From: Clostridiales bacterium
GTDB taxonomy: Bacteria > Bacillota > Clostridia > Lachnospirales > WQUN01
Length of the DNA: 5,260 nt
Direction of reading: 5' to 3'
NCBI GenBank assembly: GCA_031273705.1
Contig: JAISRJ010000259.1
Location: 1-5,260 of the forward strand
The position numbers and the translations under genes are program-made. Below are positions 1-5,153 of this stretch, piece by piece; the stretch's first letter is position 1; the number at the start of each line of letters is the position of its first letter. Under the pieces are notes generated by a model. That model saw nothing but the letters and a program-made list of their open reading frames with translations, was not told the DNA's origin and did no database searches.

Positions 1-199
1 CCAATTTTTACAAAATGGAATTCCATCTAACCAAATACCAAAACTATTAATCAATACTCTATCCAACGGAAAAATTGTCGGATATCAACGCACAAGACCG
101 ATCTACGAAATTGTTTTTAATGGTGAAACACAAAGAGTTGCTATATCAGTGGGTACTAATGGTTTTATAGTTGGAGCAAATCCTGTGTCATTACAATAG
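1..199 (+). CDS. C-terminal end of a probable polymorphic/contact-dependent toxin (partial, 5' end outside window)
   Basis: An open frame enters from the left edge (codons begin at base 2) and ends at TAG 197-199, giving 65 residues. The tail reads TRPIYEIVFNGETQRVAISV followed by GTNGFIVGANP. A beta-rich R-P-I-Y-E-x-x-F-N-G-x-x-x-R-V-A segment followed by G-x-N-G-F-I-V-G-A-N-P resembles, from memory, the C-terminal tips of bacterial polymorphic or CDI-type toxins, some of which are nucleases of the BECR fold. I cannot confirm the family or name catalytic residues from this fragment. The next gene starts 17 bases later, and its ribosome binding site overlaps this stop codon; this close coupling is the usual layout of a toxin with its immunity gene. 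The delivery part of the protein (secretion leader, repeats or phage structural domain) lies outside the window, so the delivery route is unknown. The codons are AT-rich, unlike the phage genes to the right. It could instead be the end of an unrelated secreted protein. Confidence 0.5.
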   Translation, partial: QFLQNGIPSNQIPKLLINTLSNGKIVGYQRTRPIYEIVFNGETQRVAISVGTNGFIVGANPVSLQ

Positions 200-203
200 G
201 AGG
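198..203 (+). promoter_or_regulatory. Ribosome binding site overlapping the toxin stop codon
   Basis: A perfect AGGAGG shares its first two bases with the TAG stop of the upstream frame and lies 13 bases before ATG 217. The spacing is slightly long. The overlap suggests that translation of the two genes is coupled. Confidence 0.65.
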
Positions 204-216
204 AAACAAGTATATC

Positions 217-531
217 ATGAAAAAGATAAAACTCATGTTTGATTATGAGTGCTATCCTATATGGATTTATAAAGAGAGTGGTGAATTAGAAAACAATGCA
301 TTGCCATTTGAGCTTGCTAGTAATAATATTATAAAGTCTCTTCTTGAAGATTTACAAAAACAATATGAAAATTTGTTTATCAATACTGCAACGATGTTTG
401 AATATCGAGGGTTTCAATCGCAGTCTATTAAAGAAGAATTTCAGCAATCAATAAATAATGTAGTATCGCTAATGAGAGAAGCACTTGGAAATAATTATAT
501 TATTGAAGTTGCCGATTTATATGGAAAATAA
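217..531 (+). CDS. Probable immunity protein for the upstream toxin
   Basis: This 104-residue acidic cytosolic-type protein has no signal peptide or membrane segment. It begins MKKIKLMFDYECYPIWIY, continues with a helical middle rich in Glu, Gln, Asn and Leu (about residues 35-55), then an aromatic stretch FEYRGF near residue 61, a second helical part (residues 70-90) and an acidic end containing IIEVADLY. Small acidic proteins with a K-L-M-F-D-Y start followed by an aromatic C-Y-P-x-W pattern, encoded directly after a toxin C-terminus, are typical of immunity proteins. The proposed role is to bind and block the toxin domain encoded just upstream, protecting the producer and its kin. The start at ATG 217 is supported by AGGAGG at 198-203. 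Base composition is strongly AT-rich, as in the upstream fragment, which fits acquisition of the pair as one cassette. The function rests on context and general resemblance; no domain was verified. Confidence 0.6.
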   Translation: MKKIKLMFDYECYPIWIYKESGELENNALPFELASNNIIKSLLEDLQKQYENLFINTATMFEYRGFQSQSIKEEFQQSINNVVSLMREALGNNYIIEVADLYGK

Positions 532-610
532 CGAAAACGAAATAACAAAAATACCTTATGATAAAACAGCCTGATGTCGATATTTGCTGATAAATTATTT
601 TACAGACTAC
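532..610. other. Intergenic AT-rich spacer
   Basis: I see no convincing gene, terminator or repeat between the immunity-like gene and the promoter of the RHH gene. A frame of 17 codons beginning at ATG 521 is too short and featureless to support. Confidence 0.5.
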
Positions 611-640
611 TTGACAAGAAAATTACATCTGTGGTAGTAT
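611..640 (+). promoter_or_regulatory. Sigma-70-type promoter of the RHH gene
   Basis: The -35 box TTGACA (611-616) matches the consensus exactly. An 18-base spacer separates it from TAGTAT (635-640), which matches the -10 consensus at four of six positions. The ribosome binding site (648-656) and TTG start (662) follow at once, so the leader would be very short. The -10 box lies inside a palindrome (632-648), suggesting direct repression. Confidence 0.7.
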
Positions 641-648
641 AGCTACCA
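632..648. promoter_or_regulatory. Palindromic operator overlapping the -10 box
   Basis: TGGTAGTATAGCTACCA is an inverted repeat with perfect 6-base arms (TGGTAG at 632-637, CTACCA at 643-648) around a 5-base centre. It covers the -10 box and touches the ribosome binding site of the gene that follows. That gene encodes a ribbon-helix-helix protein, a class that usually binds short palindromes in its own promoter, so autorepression is the natural reading. The repeat is directly visible; the identity of the binding protein is inferred. Confidence 0.65.
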
Positions 649-656
649 AGAGGTGA
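648..656 (+). promoter_or_regulatory. Ribosome binding site that decides the TTG start of the RHH gene
   Basis: AAGAGGTGA is a strong match to the anti-Shine-Dalgarno sequence and ends 5 bases before TTG 662. It makes the non-ATG start credible although the gene is very short. Confidence 0.7.
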
Positions 657-661
657 ACTGA

Positions 662-817
662 TTGGCTGCAAAAGCGATCAATTTCAAGGTTGATGAAGAT
701 TTTTATAAGCAAGTTAAAATTAAGGTCGCAGTGGATGGAAAAACCATCAAGGATTATGTAATCGAACTAATAAAAAAAGACCTTGAAATTGGAAATAAAA
801 GAACGCCCGTGTCATAA
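662..817 (+). CDS. Small ribbon-helix-helix protein (orphan antitoxin-like, probable autorepressor)
   Basis: The frame runs from TTG 662 to TAA 815-817 and encodes 51 residues. The N-terminus AAKAINFKVDEDFYKQVKIK fits the DNA-contacting beta strand of RHH proteins (alternating residues A-I-N-F-K-V, about residues 4-10). A first helix follows (about 12-26), then a turn around DGKT, and a second helix KDYVIELIKKDLE (about 30-43). This is the layout of RelB/DinJ, ParD or Arc-type dimers, near the minimum size. Such proteins act as DNA-binding dimers and, in type II toxin-antitoxin systems, carry a toxin-binding tail. Here the tail is only about eight residues (GNKRTPVS), and no toxin gene follows before the terminator and the portal gene. 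The gene has its own promoter, a palindromic operator and a strong ribosome binding site. It may be an orphan antitoxin, an anti-toxin decoy carried by the phage, or a small regulator. The RHH fold call is fairly firm; the role is inferred. Confidence 0.75.
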   Translation: MAAKAINFKVDEDFYKQVKIKVAVDGKTIKDYVIELIKKDLEIGNKRTPVS

Positions 818-840
818 TCTTGGCAGATTCACGAGCGTTC
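801..840. repeat. Imperfect inverted repeat at the 3' end of the RHH gene
   Basis: GAACGCCCGTG (801-811) and CACGAGCGTTC (830-840) form an 11-base stem with one mismatch around an 18-base loop. The left arm is inside the last codons of the RHH gene, and the stop codon lies in the loop. On the minus strand the stem is followed by a T-rich run (TTCTTTTATTT), so it could also end transcription coming from the right, although no minus-strand gene is seen there. Confidence 0.6.
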
Positions 841-844
841 GCAC

Positions 845-890
845 AGAGATTTCTCTCATGTGAAATATTATATCACGTAGAGAAATCTCT
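845..890. repeat. 46-base near-perfect palindrome
   Basis: The arms AGAGATTTCTCT (845-856) and AGAGAAATCTCT (879-890) are exact reverse complements. Each arm is itself a palindrome of AGAGA and TCTCT around TT or AA. A third near-palindrome, GTGA-N9-TCAC (860-876), sits at the centre with seven of eight base pairs matching. As RNA this gives a stem of 12 pairs extended by about 6 more past one bulge. As DNA it could hold two equal protein sites 34 bases apart. No T-run follows directly, so it is not a simple terminator alone. Its function is unknown. Confidence 0.7.
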
Positions 891-893
891 TTC

Positions 894-924
894 AAGCAAT
901 CCTTCCGGGGTTGCTTTTTTCTTT
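894..924 (+). terminator. Rho-independent terminator before the portal gene
   Basis: AAGCAATCC (894-902) pairs with GGGTTGCTT (908-916) as a 9-base stem including one G-U pair, with a 5-base loop. It is followed by a T-rich run (TTTTTTCTTT, 915-924). It would end the RHH transcript. It lies just 13 bases before the portal start codon, so transcription of the head operon must read through it or be initiated in a way not visible here. Confidence 0.75.
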
Positions 925-927
925 AGC

Positions 928-933
928 AGGTGA
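928..933 (+). promoter_or_regulatory. Ribosome binding site for the portal TTG start
   Basis: AGGTGA ends 4 bases before TTG 938. It supports this unusual start codon. The other nearby TTG (934) opens a frame that stops after five codons. Confidence 0.6.
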
Positions 934-937
934 TTGA

Positions 938-2497
938 TTGAATATTTTTGATAAAGTGGTAGCGGCAGTCGCGCCGGCAGCGGCAGTAAAGCGAGAAACG
1001 GCGCGAAGACAATTAGAAATTCTACGGGAGTTCAGCAATTCCGGCTACTCTCATCACGGCGCGAACACAACAAAAAAGAGTCTGATTGGATGGGACAGCA
1101 GAAGCGGAAGCCCAAAAGAGGACATTAACAGAAATCAACAGCTGTTAATAGAGCGTTCCCGAGATTTATATATGGGCGGCGCGTCCATCGCGACAGGGGC
1201 TGTCAAAACCTTACGTACAAACGTAGTCGGTTCGGGGTTAGTATTAAAGCCTAAGATCGATCCGGCATTTTTGAGAATGAATGAAGACGCTGCCGAAGAA
1301 TGGGAACGCAAAGTTGCGCGGGAATTTTCGTATTGGGCGGCTTCTCCGAACTGCGATAGATTTAGAGTCAATAATTTCTACGAGCTGCAGCAACTTGCTT
1401 TCATCAGCCAATTGTTAAGCGGCGATACCTTCGTTTTACTGCCTTTTATAAAGCGAAAAGGAGCGGCGTATGACCTGACCGTACATGTGATCGAAGCTGA
1501 TCGGGTGGGGACTCCATATGACAAATTGGGCGACCGGAATATCAGCCGGGGTGTCGAGGTGCGAAACGGTGAAGTTACCGCATATTATATTTTCGATGAA
1601 CATCCGGGGGATATGTACTTTAATCCCGCTGAGTACAAGCGTGTTGAAGCCTTTGGAAATCGGACGGGACGGCGTAATGCGCTGCATTTGATGGAGAGCG
1701 AACGCGTTAATCAAACACGGGGCGTGCCTGTGCTCGCGCCTGTAATGGAAAACCTTCATCAATTGGGCGGTTATACAAAATCCGAATTAACAGCCGCGTT
1801 GGTGTCCAGTTTTTACACTATTTTCGTACAAACCGAATCCCCTCAAAGCGCAATTGGGGAAGCTCTTTCGCAAAATGAGCAGATTGACGCCGACGATGAA
1901 CACACCTATGAACTGGGTCCCGGCGCGATTAATTATATGCTACCGGGAGAAAAAATGGAACAAGCGAACCCCGCGCGCCCGAATGTCGCCTTTGACTCCT
2001 TTGTAAACTCTATCTTACGGCAGGTTGGCAGCGCTTTGGAATTAGGATATGAATTGACCGTTAAGCATTTCAGCGCGTCATACTCGGCGAGCCGCGCGGC
2101 TTTGCTTGAGGCGTGGAAGATGTTTCGTATGCGTCGGACTTGGCTGGCGAATGACTTTTGCCAGCCGATATATGAGGAATTTTTGGCGGAAGCGGTCGCC
2201 AAGGGACGTATTGACGCGCCGGGCTTTTTTGACGACCCAATTATCCGGGCGGCGTATAGCCAGGCGGAATGGCACGGACCCTCACCGGGGCAAATTGATC
2301 CGCTTAAAGAAGTGAAGGCGGCCGAAAAACGAATTGAGATAGGTGTATCCACGGGCGAGCGCGAAGCGGCTGAATTGACCGGAACTGATTGGAATGTAAA
2401 TTACAGGCAATTGGTTAAGGAGAGTCGAATGAAGAAAGAGATTGATGAAATTTTAAAACCCAATGATGGGGGCGACGGTGACAATGGCGAAGAATAA
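938..2497 (+). CDS. Phage portal protein, lambda gpB family
   Basis: This 519-residue protein has the size and pattern of lambda-type portals. The portal forms a twelve-fold ring at one vertex of the capsid; it nucleates prohead assembly, is the channel through which terminase packages DNA and is the site of tail attachment. Diagnostic stretches are the N-terminal basic region with GWDSRSGSPKEDI (about residues 52-64), the RSRDLYMGGASIATGAVKTL segment with NVVGSGLVLKP after it (about 73-105), the VIEADRVGTP motif (about 184-193), and the late segment HFSASYSASRAALLEAW (about 375-391), typical of the family. The tail is acidic and glycine-rich (NDGGDGDNGEE). TTG 938 is chosen because AGGTGA precedes it and the protein begins as expected for the family. 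The 3' end overlaps the protease gene. The gene is intact. The terminase and gpW-like genes expected just upstream are missing. Confidence 0.93.
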   Translation: MNIFDKVVAAVAPAAAVKRETARRQLEILREFSNSGYSHHGANTTKKSLIGWDSRSGSPKEDINRNQQLLIERSRDLYMGGASIATGAVKTLRTNVVGSGLVLKPKIDPAFLRMNEDAAEEWERKVAREFSYWAASPNCDRFRVNNFYELQQLAFISQLLSGDTFVLLPFIKRKGAAYDLTVHVIEADRVGTPYDKLGDRNISRGVEVRNGEVTAYYIFDEHPGDMYFNPAEYKRVEAFGNRTGRRNALHLMESERVNQTRGVPVLAPVMENLHQLGGYTKSELTAALVSSFYTIFVQTESPQSAIGEALSQNEQIDADDEHTYELGPGAINYMLPGEKMEQANPARPNVAFDSFVNSILRQVGSALELGYELTVKHFSASYSASRAALLEAWKMFRMRRTWLANDFCQPIYEEFLAEAVAKGRIDAPGFFDDPIIRAAYSQAEWHGPSPGQIDPLKEVKAAEKRIEIGVSTGEREAAELTGTDWNVNYRQLVKESRMKKEIDEILKPNDGGDGDNGEE

Positions 2498-3638
2498 AAT
2501 AGCGAAACCGGAAGCGACAAGTAAACCGTTTTGGGAATTTAAAAGCAACGCCGCGAACGGCACCACAGGCACAGATGAGGCGACGTTATATATCTACGGC
2601 GATATTGTGACCTATGATTATGGTGACTGGAATTTTCCTGACGATGTTGTGCCAAACAAATTCAAAGACGAACTAAATGCCTTAGTTGATGTGAAAAAGC
2701 TCCATGTACGCATTAACAGCGGCGGCGGAAGCGTTTTCGCGGCTGTCGCGATTATGAATCTGCTAAAAGCGCACACCGCGAAAATAATTGTGCATGTAGA
2801 CGGTATATGCGCAAGCGCCGCAAGCATTGTGGCAATGGCGGGCGACACCATCTACACGGCTCTGGGAGCAATGTGGATGATCCATAATCCAACTATTCAT
2901 GTGTGGGATAATATGACATCGGAAGAATTAAAAAAAGAAGCGGATACGTTGGACATTTTAGCGGGGAATATCATTGAAATATACAGGTCAAAAACAACGC
3001 TGGAAGCAGATGAAATTAAGAAAATGATGGACGCGGAGACATGGCTGACCGGGCAGGAGGCCTTACAACTGGGCTTTGCGGACGCGAGCGAGAATATTGA
3101 GGTAGAGGCGAGCTTGAGTAAAGACAAGGTCGCTTATTTTAATGGTGTCGGCGTGGATACGCGAAAGTTTAAGAACACGAAGCAATTTGCGGCAATGATA
3201 GGCGCGGGGACGATTGAATCGAAAGAAAACGGTTTTAAGGAGAATGCTATGAATCTGGAAAAATTAAAGTCCGAATACCCTGAGATTTATGAAGCCGCAA
3301 AAGCGGACGGACACGGCGAGGGGTATGAAAATGGCGTAAAAGACGAAAGATGCCGCATTAAAGAGATCTATGATATGACAATGCCGGGTATGGGCGGAGT
3401 TAGTGAGAAAGCAATGTTCATCGAGCCGGTTGACGGAGCGAAATTCGCAAAAGACGTGATTATGTCACAAAAGGAAAAAGGCTGGAATTATCTGAATAAC
3501 GCAAGGGAAGATTCTAAGCCTTTAGATGGGGTGTCAGCTTCGACCGCGCCGATGGATACAGGAAACGACGCCGTACAAAGAAAAACGCTGTTGGACACGA
3601 TTGTGGCAGCCGGAAAGAATTTGAGGCAGGAGGCTTAG
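2484..3638 (+). CDS. ClpP-like phage head maturation protease with C-terminal scaffold region (lambda gpC type)
   Basis: From ATG 2484 the protein has 384 residues. The N-terminal part (about 35-210) is a ClpP/S14-like serine protease that cleaves scaffold and portal during prohead maturation. Visible motifs are LYIYGDI, RINSGGGSVFAAVAI (oxyanion region), ICASAASIVAMAG with the probable nucleophile Ser114, MWMIHNP with His134, and MDAETWLTGQEALQLGFAD. In that last motif Asp183 or Glu185 would be the third catalytic residue; phage members often have Glu where bacterial ClpP has Asp. The C-terminal part (about 256-384) is a charged, helical scaffold-like region that has its own ribosome binding site. 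The start is uncertain. ATG codons at 2463 and 2466 have no ribosome binding site, while ATG 2484 has a weak GGGGG (2468-2472) upstream, so 2484 is preferred and the gene overlaps the portal gene by 14 bases. Starting at 2463 would add seven residues. It does not look like an S49 signal peptide peptidase of the SppA type; the ClpP-type motifs fit better. Confidence 0.9.
   Translation: MAKNKIAKPEATSKPFWEFKSNAANGTTGTDEATLYIYGDIVTYDYGDWNFPDDVVPNKFKDELNALVDVKKLHVRINSGGGSVFAAVAIMNLLKAHTAKIIVHVDGICASAASIVAMAGDTIYTALGAMWMIHNPTIHVWDNMTSEELKKEADTLDILAGNIIEIYRSKTTLEADEIKKMMDAETWLTGQEALQLGFADASENIEVEASLSKDKVAYFNGVGVDTRKFKNTKQFAAMIGAGTIESKENGFKENAMNLEKLKSEYPEIYEAAKADGHGEGYENGVKDERCRIKEIYDMTMPGMGGVSEKAMFIEPVDGAKFAKDVIMSQKEKGWNYLNNAREDSKPLDGVSASTAPMDTGNDAVQRKTLLDTIVAAGKNLRQEA
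3237..3242 (+). promoter_or_regulatory. Internal ribosome binding site inside the protease gene
   Basis: AAGGAG lies 6 bases before the in-frame ATG 3249. It is stronger and better spaced than the site at the protease's own start, which suggests a second product from the same frame. Confidence 0.6.
3249..3638 (+). CDS. Probable scaffold protein from an internal in-frame start (lambda Nu3-like)
   Basis: The last 129 codons of the protease frame can be translated separately from ATG 3249. The product begins MNLEKLKSEYPEIYEAAKAD, is highly charged and mostly helical in its first 50 residues, then has a Gly/Met turn (MPGMGG), another helical part and the end TLLDTIVAAGKNLRQEA. In lambda, gene C (protease) contains gene Nu3 in the same frame; Nu3 is the internal scaffold around which the major capsid protein assembles, and the fused form brings the protease into the prohead. 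The same arrangement is expected here because no separate scaffold gene exists between protease and decoration protein. The AAGGAG at 3237-3242 is the direct evidence; separate expression of the product is inferred. Confidence 0.6.
   Translation: MNLEKLKSEYPEIYEAAKADGHGEGYENGVKDERCRIKEIYDMTMPGMGGVSEKAMFIEPVDGAKFAKDVIMSQKEKGWNYLNNAREDSKPLDGVSASTAPMDTGNDAVQRKTLLDTIVAAGKNLRQEA
3628..3633 (+). promoter_or_regulatory. Ribosome binding site for the decoration protein GTG start
   Basis: A perfect AGGAGG inside the last codons of the protease gene, 6 bases before GTG 3640. It fixes the GTG start and should give the high expression expected of a decoration protein. Confidence 0.8.
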
Positions 3639-3639
3639 C

Positions 3640-4008
3640 GTGGGAGTATATGGAGTAAAAGAACTGGGCGACGTTGACAGAAAACTGCTGGTATTGGGCA
3701 ATTACCCGACTATAGCGCAAGAGATTGTTATTGTGGGACCGGCGGAATTCGCGCGCGGCGACGTCGTTGTCGCGGATGAGAGCGGAGCCGTCGAATTAGC
3801 AAGTAAAGAGAATATCAGCGGTGCTATGAGAGGCGGAGTCATTTGCGACGATATTGCAGCCGGCGACGGCGAAAACGTGACAACTACGATGTATGTTAAA
3901 GGCGCGTTCTCACGCGGGGCGCTTAACTTTGCCGAAGGTACAGCCGCCGATGATGTTTTGGGCGTTTTAACGGCGTACGGGCTGTTGATACAAGAAACCC
4001 GCGTTTGA
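3640..4008 (+). CDS. Head decoration protein, lambda gpD-like
   Basis: This 122-residue protein starts at GTG one base after the protease stop and directly follows the protease, the place of gene D in lambda. The family forms trimers on the outside of the expanded capsid and stabilises it against the pressure of packaged DNA. The pattern fits: a short N-terminal arm, a beta-rich middle with GDVVVADESGAVELAS (about 43-58), the sequence GGVICDDIAAGDGENVTTTM (about 68-87), the diagnostic VKGAFSRGALNF (about 89-100), and an end that reads DDVLGVLTAYGLLI. In gpD relatives the F-x-R-x-A-L-x-F segment and the closing L-x-x-x-G-I/L-x-x stretch are typical. The gene overlaps nothing, but its stop at 4006-4008 lies beside the ribosome binding site of the capsid gene. 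Confidence 0.87.
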   Translation: MGVYGVKELGDVDRKLLVLGNYPTIAQEIVIVGPAEFARGDVVVADESGAVELASKENISGAMRGGVICDDIAAGDGENVTTTMYVKGAFSRGALNFAEGTAADDVLGVLTAYGLLIQETRV

Positions 4009-4015
4009 TGGAGGA
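4009..4015 (+). promoter_or_regulatory. Ribosome binding site for the major capsid gene
   Basis: TGGAGGA immediately follows the decoration gene stop and lies 10 bases before ATG 4026. It selects this ATG over the upstream in-frame TTG 4005 and ATG 4008, which would place the ribosome binding site inside the coding region. Confidence 0.7.
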
Positions 4016-4025
4016 TTGGAATAAT

Positions 4026-5147
4026 ATGATTAACATTTACGAACCGCAGTTCATGATAGAAGCAATAAAACAAACACCGCCCATGCGTACATTTTTTAAG
4101 GATACGTTTTTTAGGAGAATACGGACGTTTCCTACGAAAAGCGTGACCTTTGATGTGGTAAAAGGCGGTATCTCTATGGCTCCGTTCGTTTCACCGCGTA
4201 TCGGCAGTACGGCAATGGAGCGGCAAGGATACAAAACTTTGCAATATACGCCTCCGCTGGTGGCCCCTAAGCGTGTTTTGACAACGGACGACTTAGATAT
4301 TCGTCTGCCGGGCGAATCAATATTCAATGGTTACAGCGCAAGCCAAAGAGCCGCCGAATTATTGGCGGCTGATCTAATATATCTTGATGAAGCTATTACC
4401 CGACGAGAAGAATGGATGATCGCGCAAGTATTATTCACGGGGAAAATACCGATTAAGGGCGAAGGCGTTGACGATCTTATTGACTTTAGTCTCGAAAACA
4501 TCATCCAAGTTGACGACGATAAGCTATGGTCTGATCACGCGAATTCTAAACCTATAGACGATTTATACGACGCCGCTGAAATGGTATCCGAAACCGGCTA
4601 TACCGCGGACGTGGCGATAGCCGATGTCTCGACTATACGGCATTTGATTCGCAACGAGGAAGTAAAGGATATGCTGGATAGGAAAAACTATAATGTCGGA
4701 GTGGTTGAACCCAGACAATTGGCAAACGGAGTGATCTATTTCGGCTTTCTGGCCGAACCGGGCGTGTATCTGTATGGTTACAACGATAAATACGCGGATA
4801 ATGACAACCCCAACCCCGATTATCCCAACGTAAAGCCGGGCGATAAAGGATTTAAGCCCGCCGTGTATCCACTTATACCAGCGGGCAAGGTATTTGTCGG
4901 CTCGACGAGAATGGGCGGCGAGATGCTGTACGGCGCTATCAACGACCTAAAAATAGGTAACTTCATGCTCCCAAGAGTGCCTAAAATGTGGGATAATCAA
5001 GAACCGTCAGAAAAATACATAAAAATATCTTCCAGACCTTTGCCCTGTCCTCATGACACTGCCAGTTGGGTGATTATCGACGCGGATGAACCAGAGGACG
5101 AACCTGACCCCACACCTGACGCCGCACCCGACGCCGCACAGGCTTAG
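4026..5147 (+). CDS. Major capsid protein, lambda gpE family
   Basis: From ATG 4026 the protein has 373 residues, against about 340 in lambda. It is the main shell subunit (HK97 fold) that assembles around scaffold and portal and is then covered by the decoration protein. Family features are the start MINIYEPQFMIEAIKQTPPM with TFFKDTFF after it, the segment PFVSPRIGSTAMERQGYKT (about 55-73), the helix-rich region with AADLIYLDEAITRREEWM (about 113-130) followed by an IAQVLFTGKI strand, and near the end STRMGGEMLYGAINDL followed by PRVPKMWDNQEPSEKYIKIS. The position after the gpD-like gene matches lambda order. The last 22 residues (about 352-373, DADEPEDEPDPTPDAAPDAA plus QA) form an acidic, proline- and alanine-rich tail with a small repeat, which is longer than the family core. 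The TAG stop is followed in the same frame by the next gene. Confidence 0.92.
   Translation: MINIYEPQFMIEAIKQTPPMRTFFKDTFFRRIRTFPTKSVTFDVVKGGISMAPFVSPRIGSTAMERQGYKTLQYTPPLVAPKRVLTTDDLDIRLPGESIFNGYSASQRAAELLAADLIYLDEAITRREEWMIAQVLFTGKIPIKGEGVDDLIDFSLENIIQVDDDKLWSDHANSKPIDDLYDAAEMVSETGYTADVAIADVSTIRHLIRNEEVKDMLDRKNYNVGVVEPRQLANGVIYFGFLAEPGVYLYGYNDKYADNDNPNPDYPNVKPGDKGFKPAVYPLIPAGKVFVGSTRMGGEMLYGAINDLKIGNFMLPRVPKMWDNQEPSEKYIKISSRPLPCPHDTASWVIIDADEPEDEPDPTPDAAPDAAQA
5118..5141 (+). repeat. Short tandem repeat in the capsid tail
   Basis: Two adjacent 12-base units, GACGCCGCACCC (5118-5129) and GACGCCGCACAG (5130-5141), are identical over the first 10 bases and encode D-A-A-P and D-A-A-Q. This suggests that the tail can grow or shrink by slippage. 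Confidence 0.7.
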
Positions 5148-5153
5148 ATTAGC

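Noticed and set aside
521..574. Frame of 17 codons from ATG 521 overlapping the end of the immunity-like gene
   Set aside because: Too short, no ribosome binding site, no recognisable pattern.
838..871. Possible promoter for the portal gene (TTCGCA and TATTAT)
   Set aside because: The spacer would be 22 bases and the terminator at 894-924 would lie between it and the gene.
845..890. Reading the palindrome as a XerC/XerD dif-like site
   Set aside because: The arm-centre-arm layout only loosely resembles dif, and the expected 11-6-11 base pattern is not convincing.
801..924. CRISPR array suggested by several repeats in a short space
   Set aside because: The repeats are different inverted repeats, not copies of one direct repeat with spacers.
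1135..2352. Several minus-strand and one alternative plus-strand open frames inside the portal gene
   Set aside because: They lie opposite or within a well-supported portal gene, have no recognisable motifs and look like translations of a biased codon pattern.
4005..4025. Longer capsid start at TTG 4005 or ATG 4008
   Set aside because: The ribosome binding site TGGAGGA would then be inside the coding region, and the protein from ATG 4026 already begins as the family does.
2618..4327. Minus-strand frames opposite the protease, decoration and capsid genes
   Set aside because: Shadows of conserved plus-strand genes; no ribosome binding sites or family patterns.
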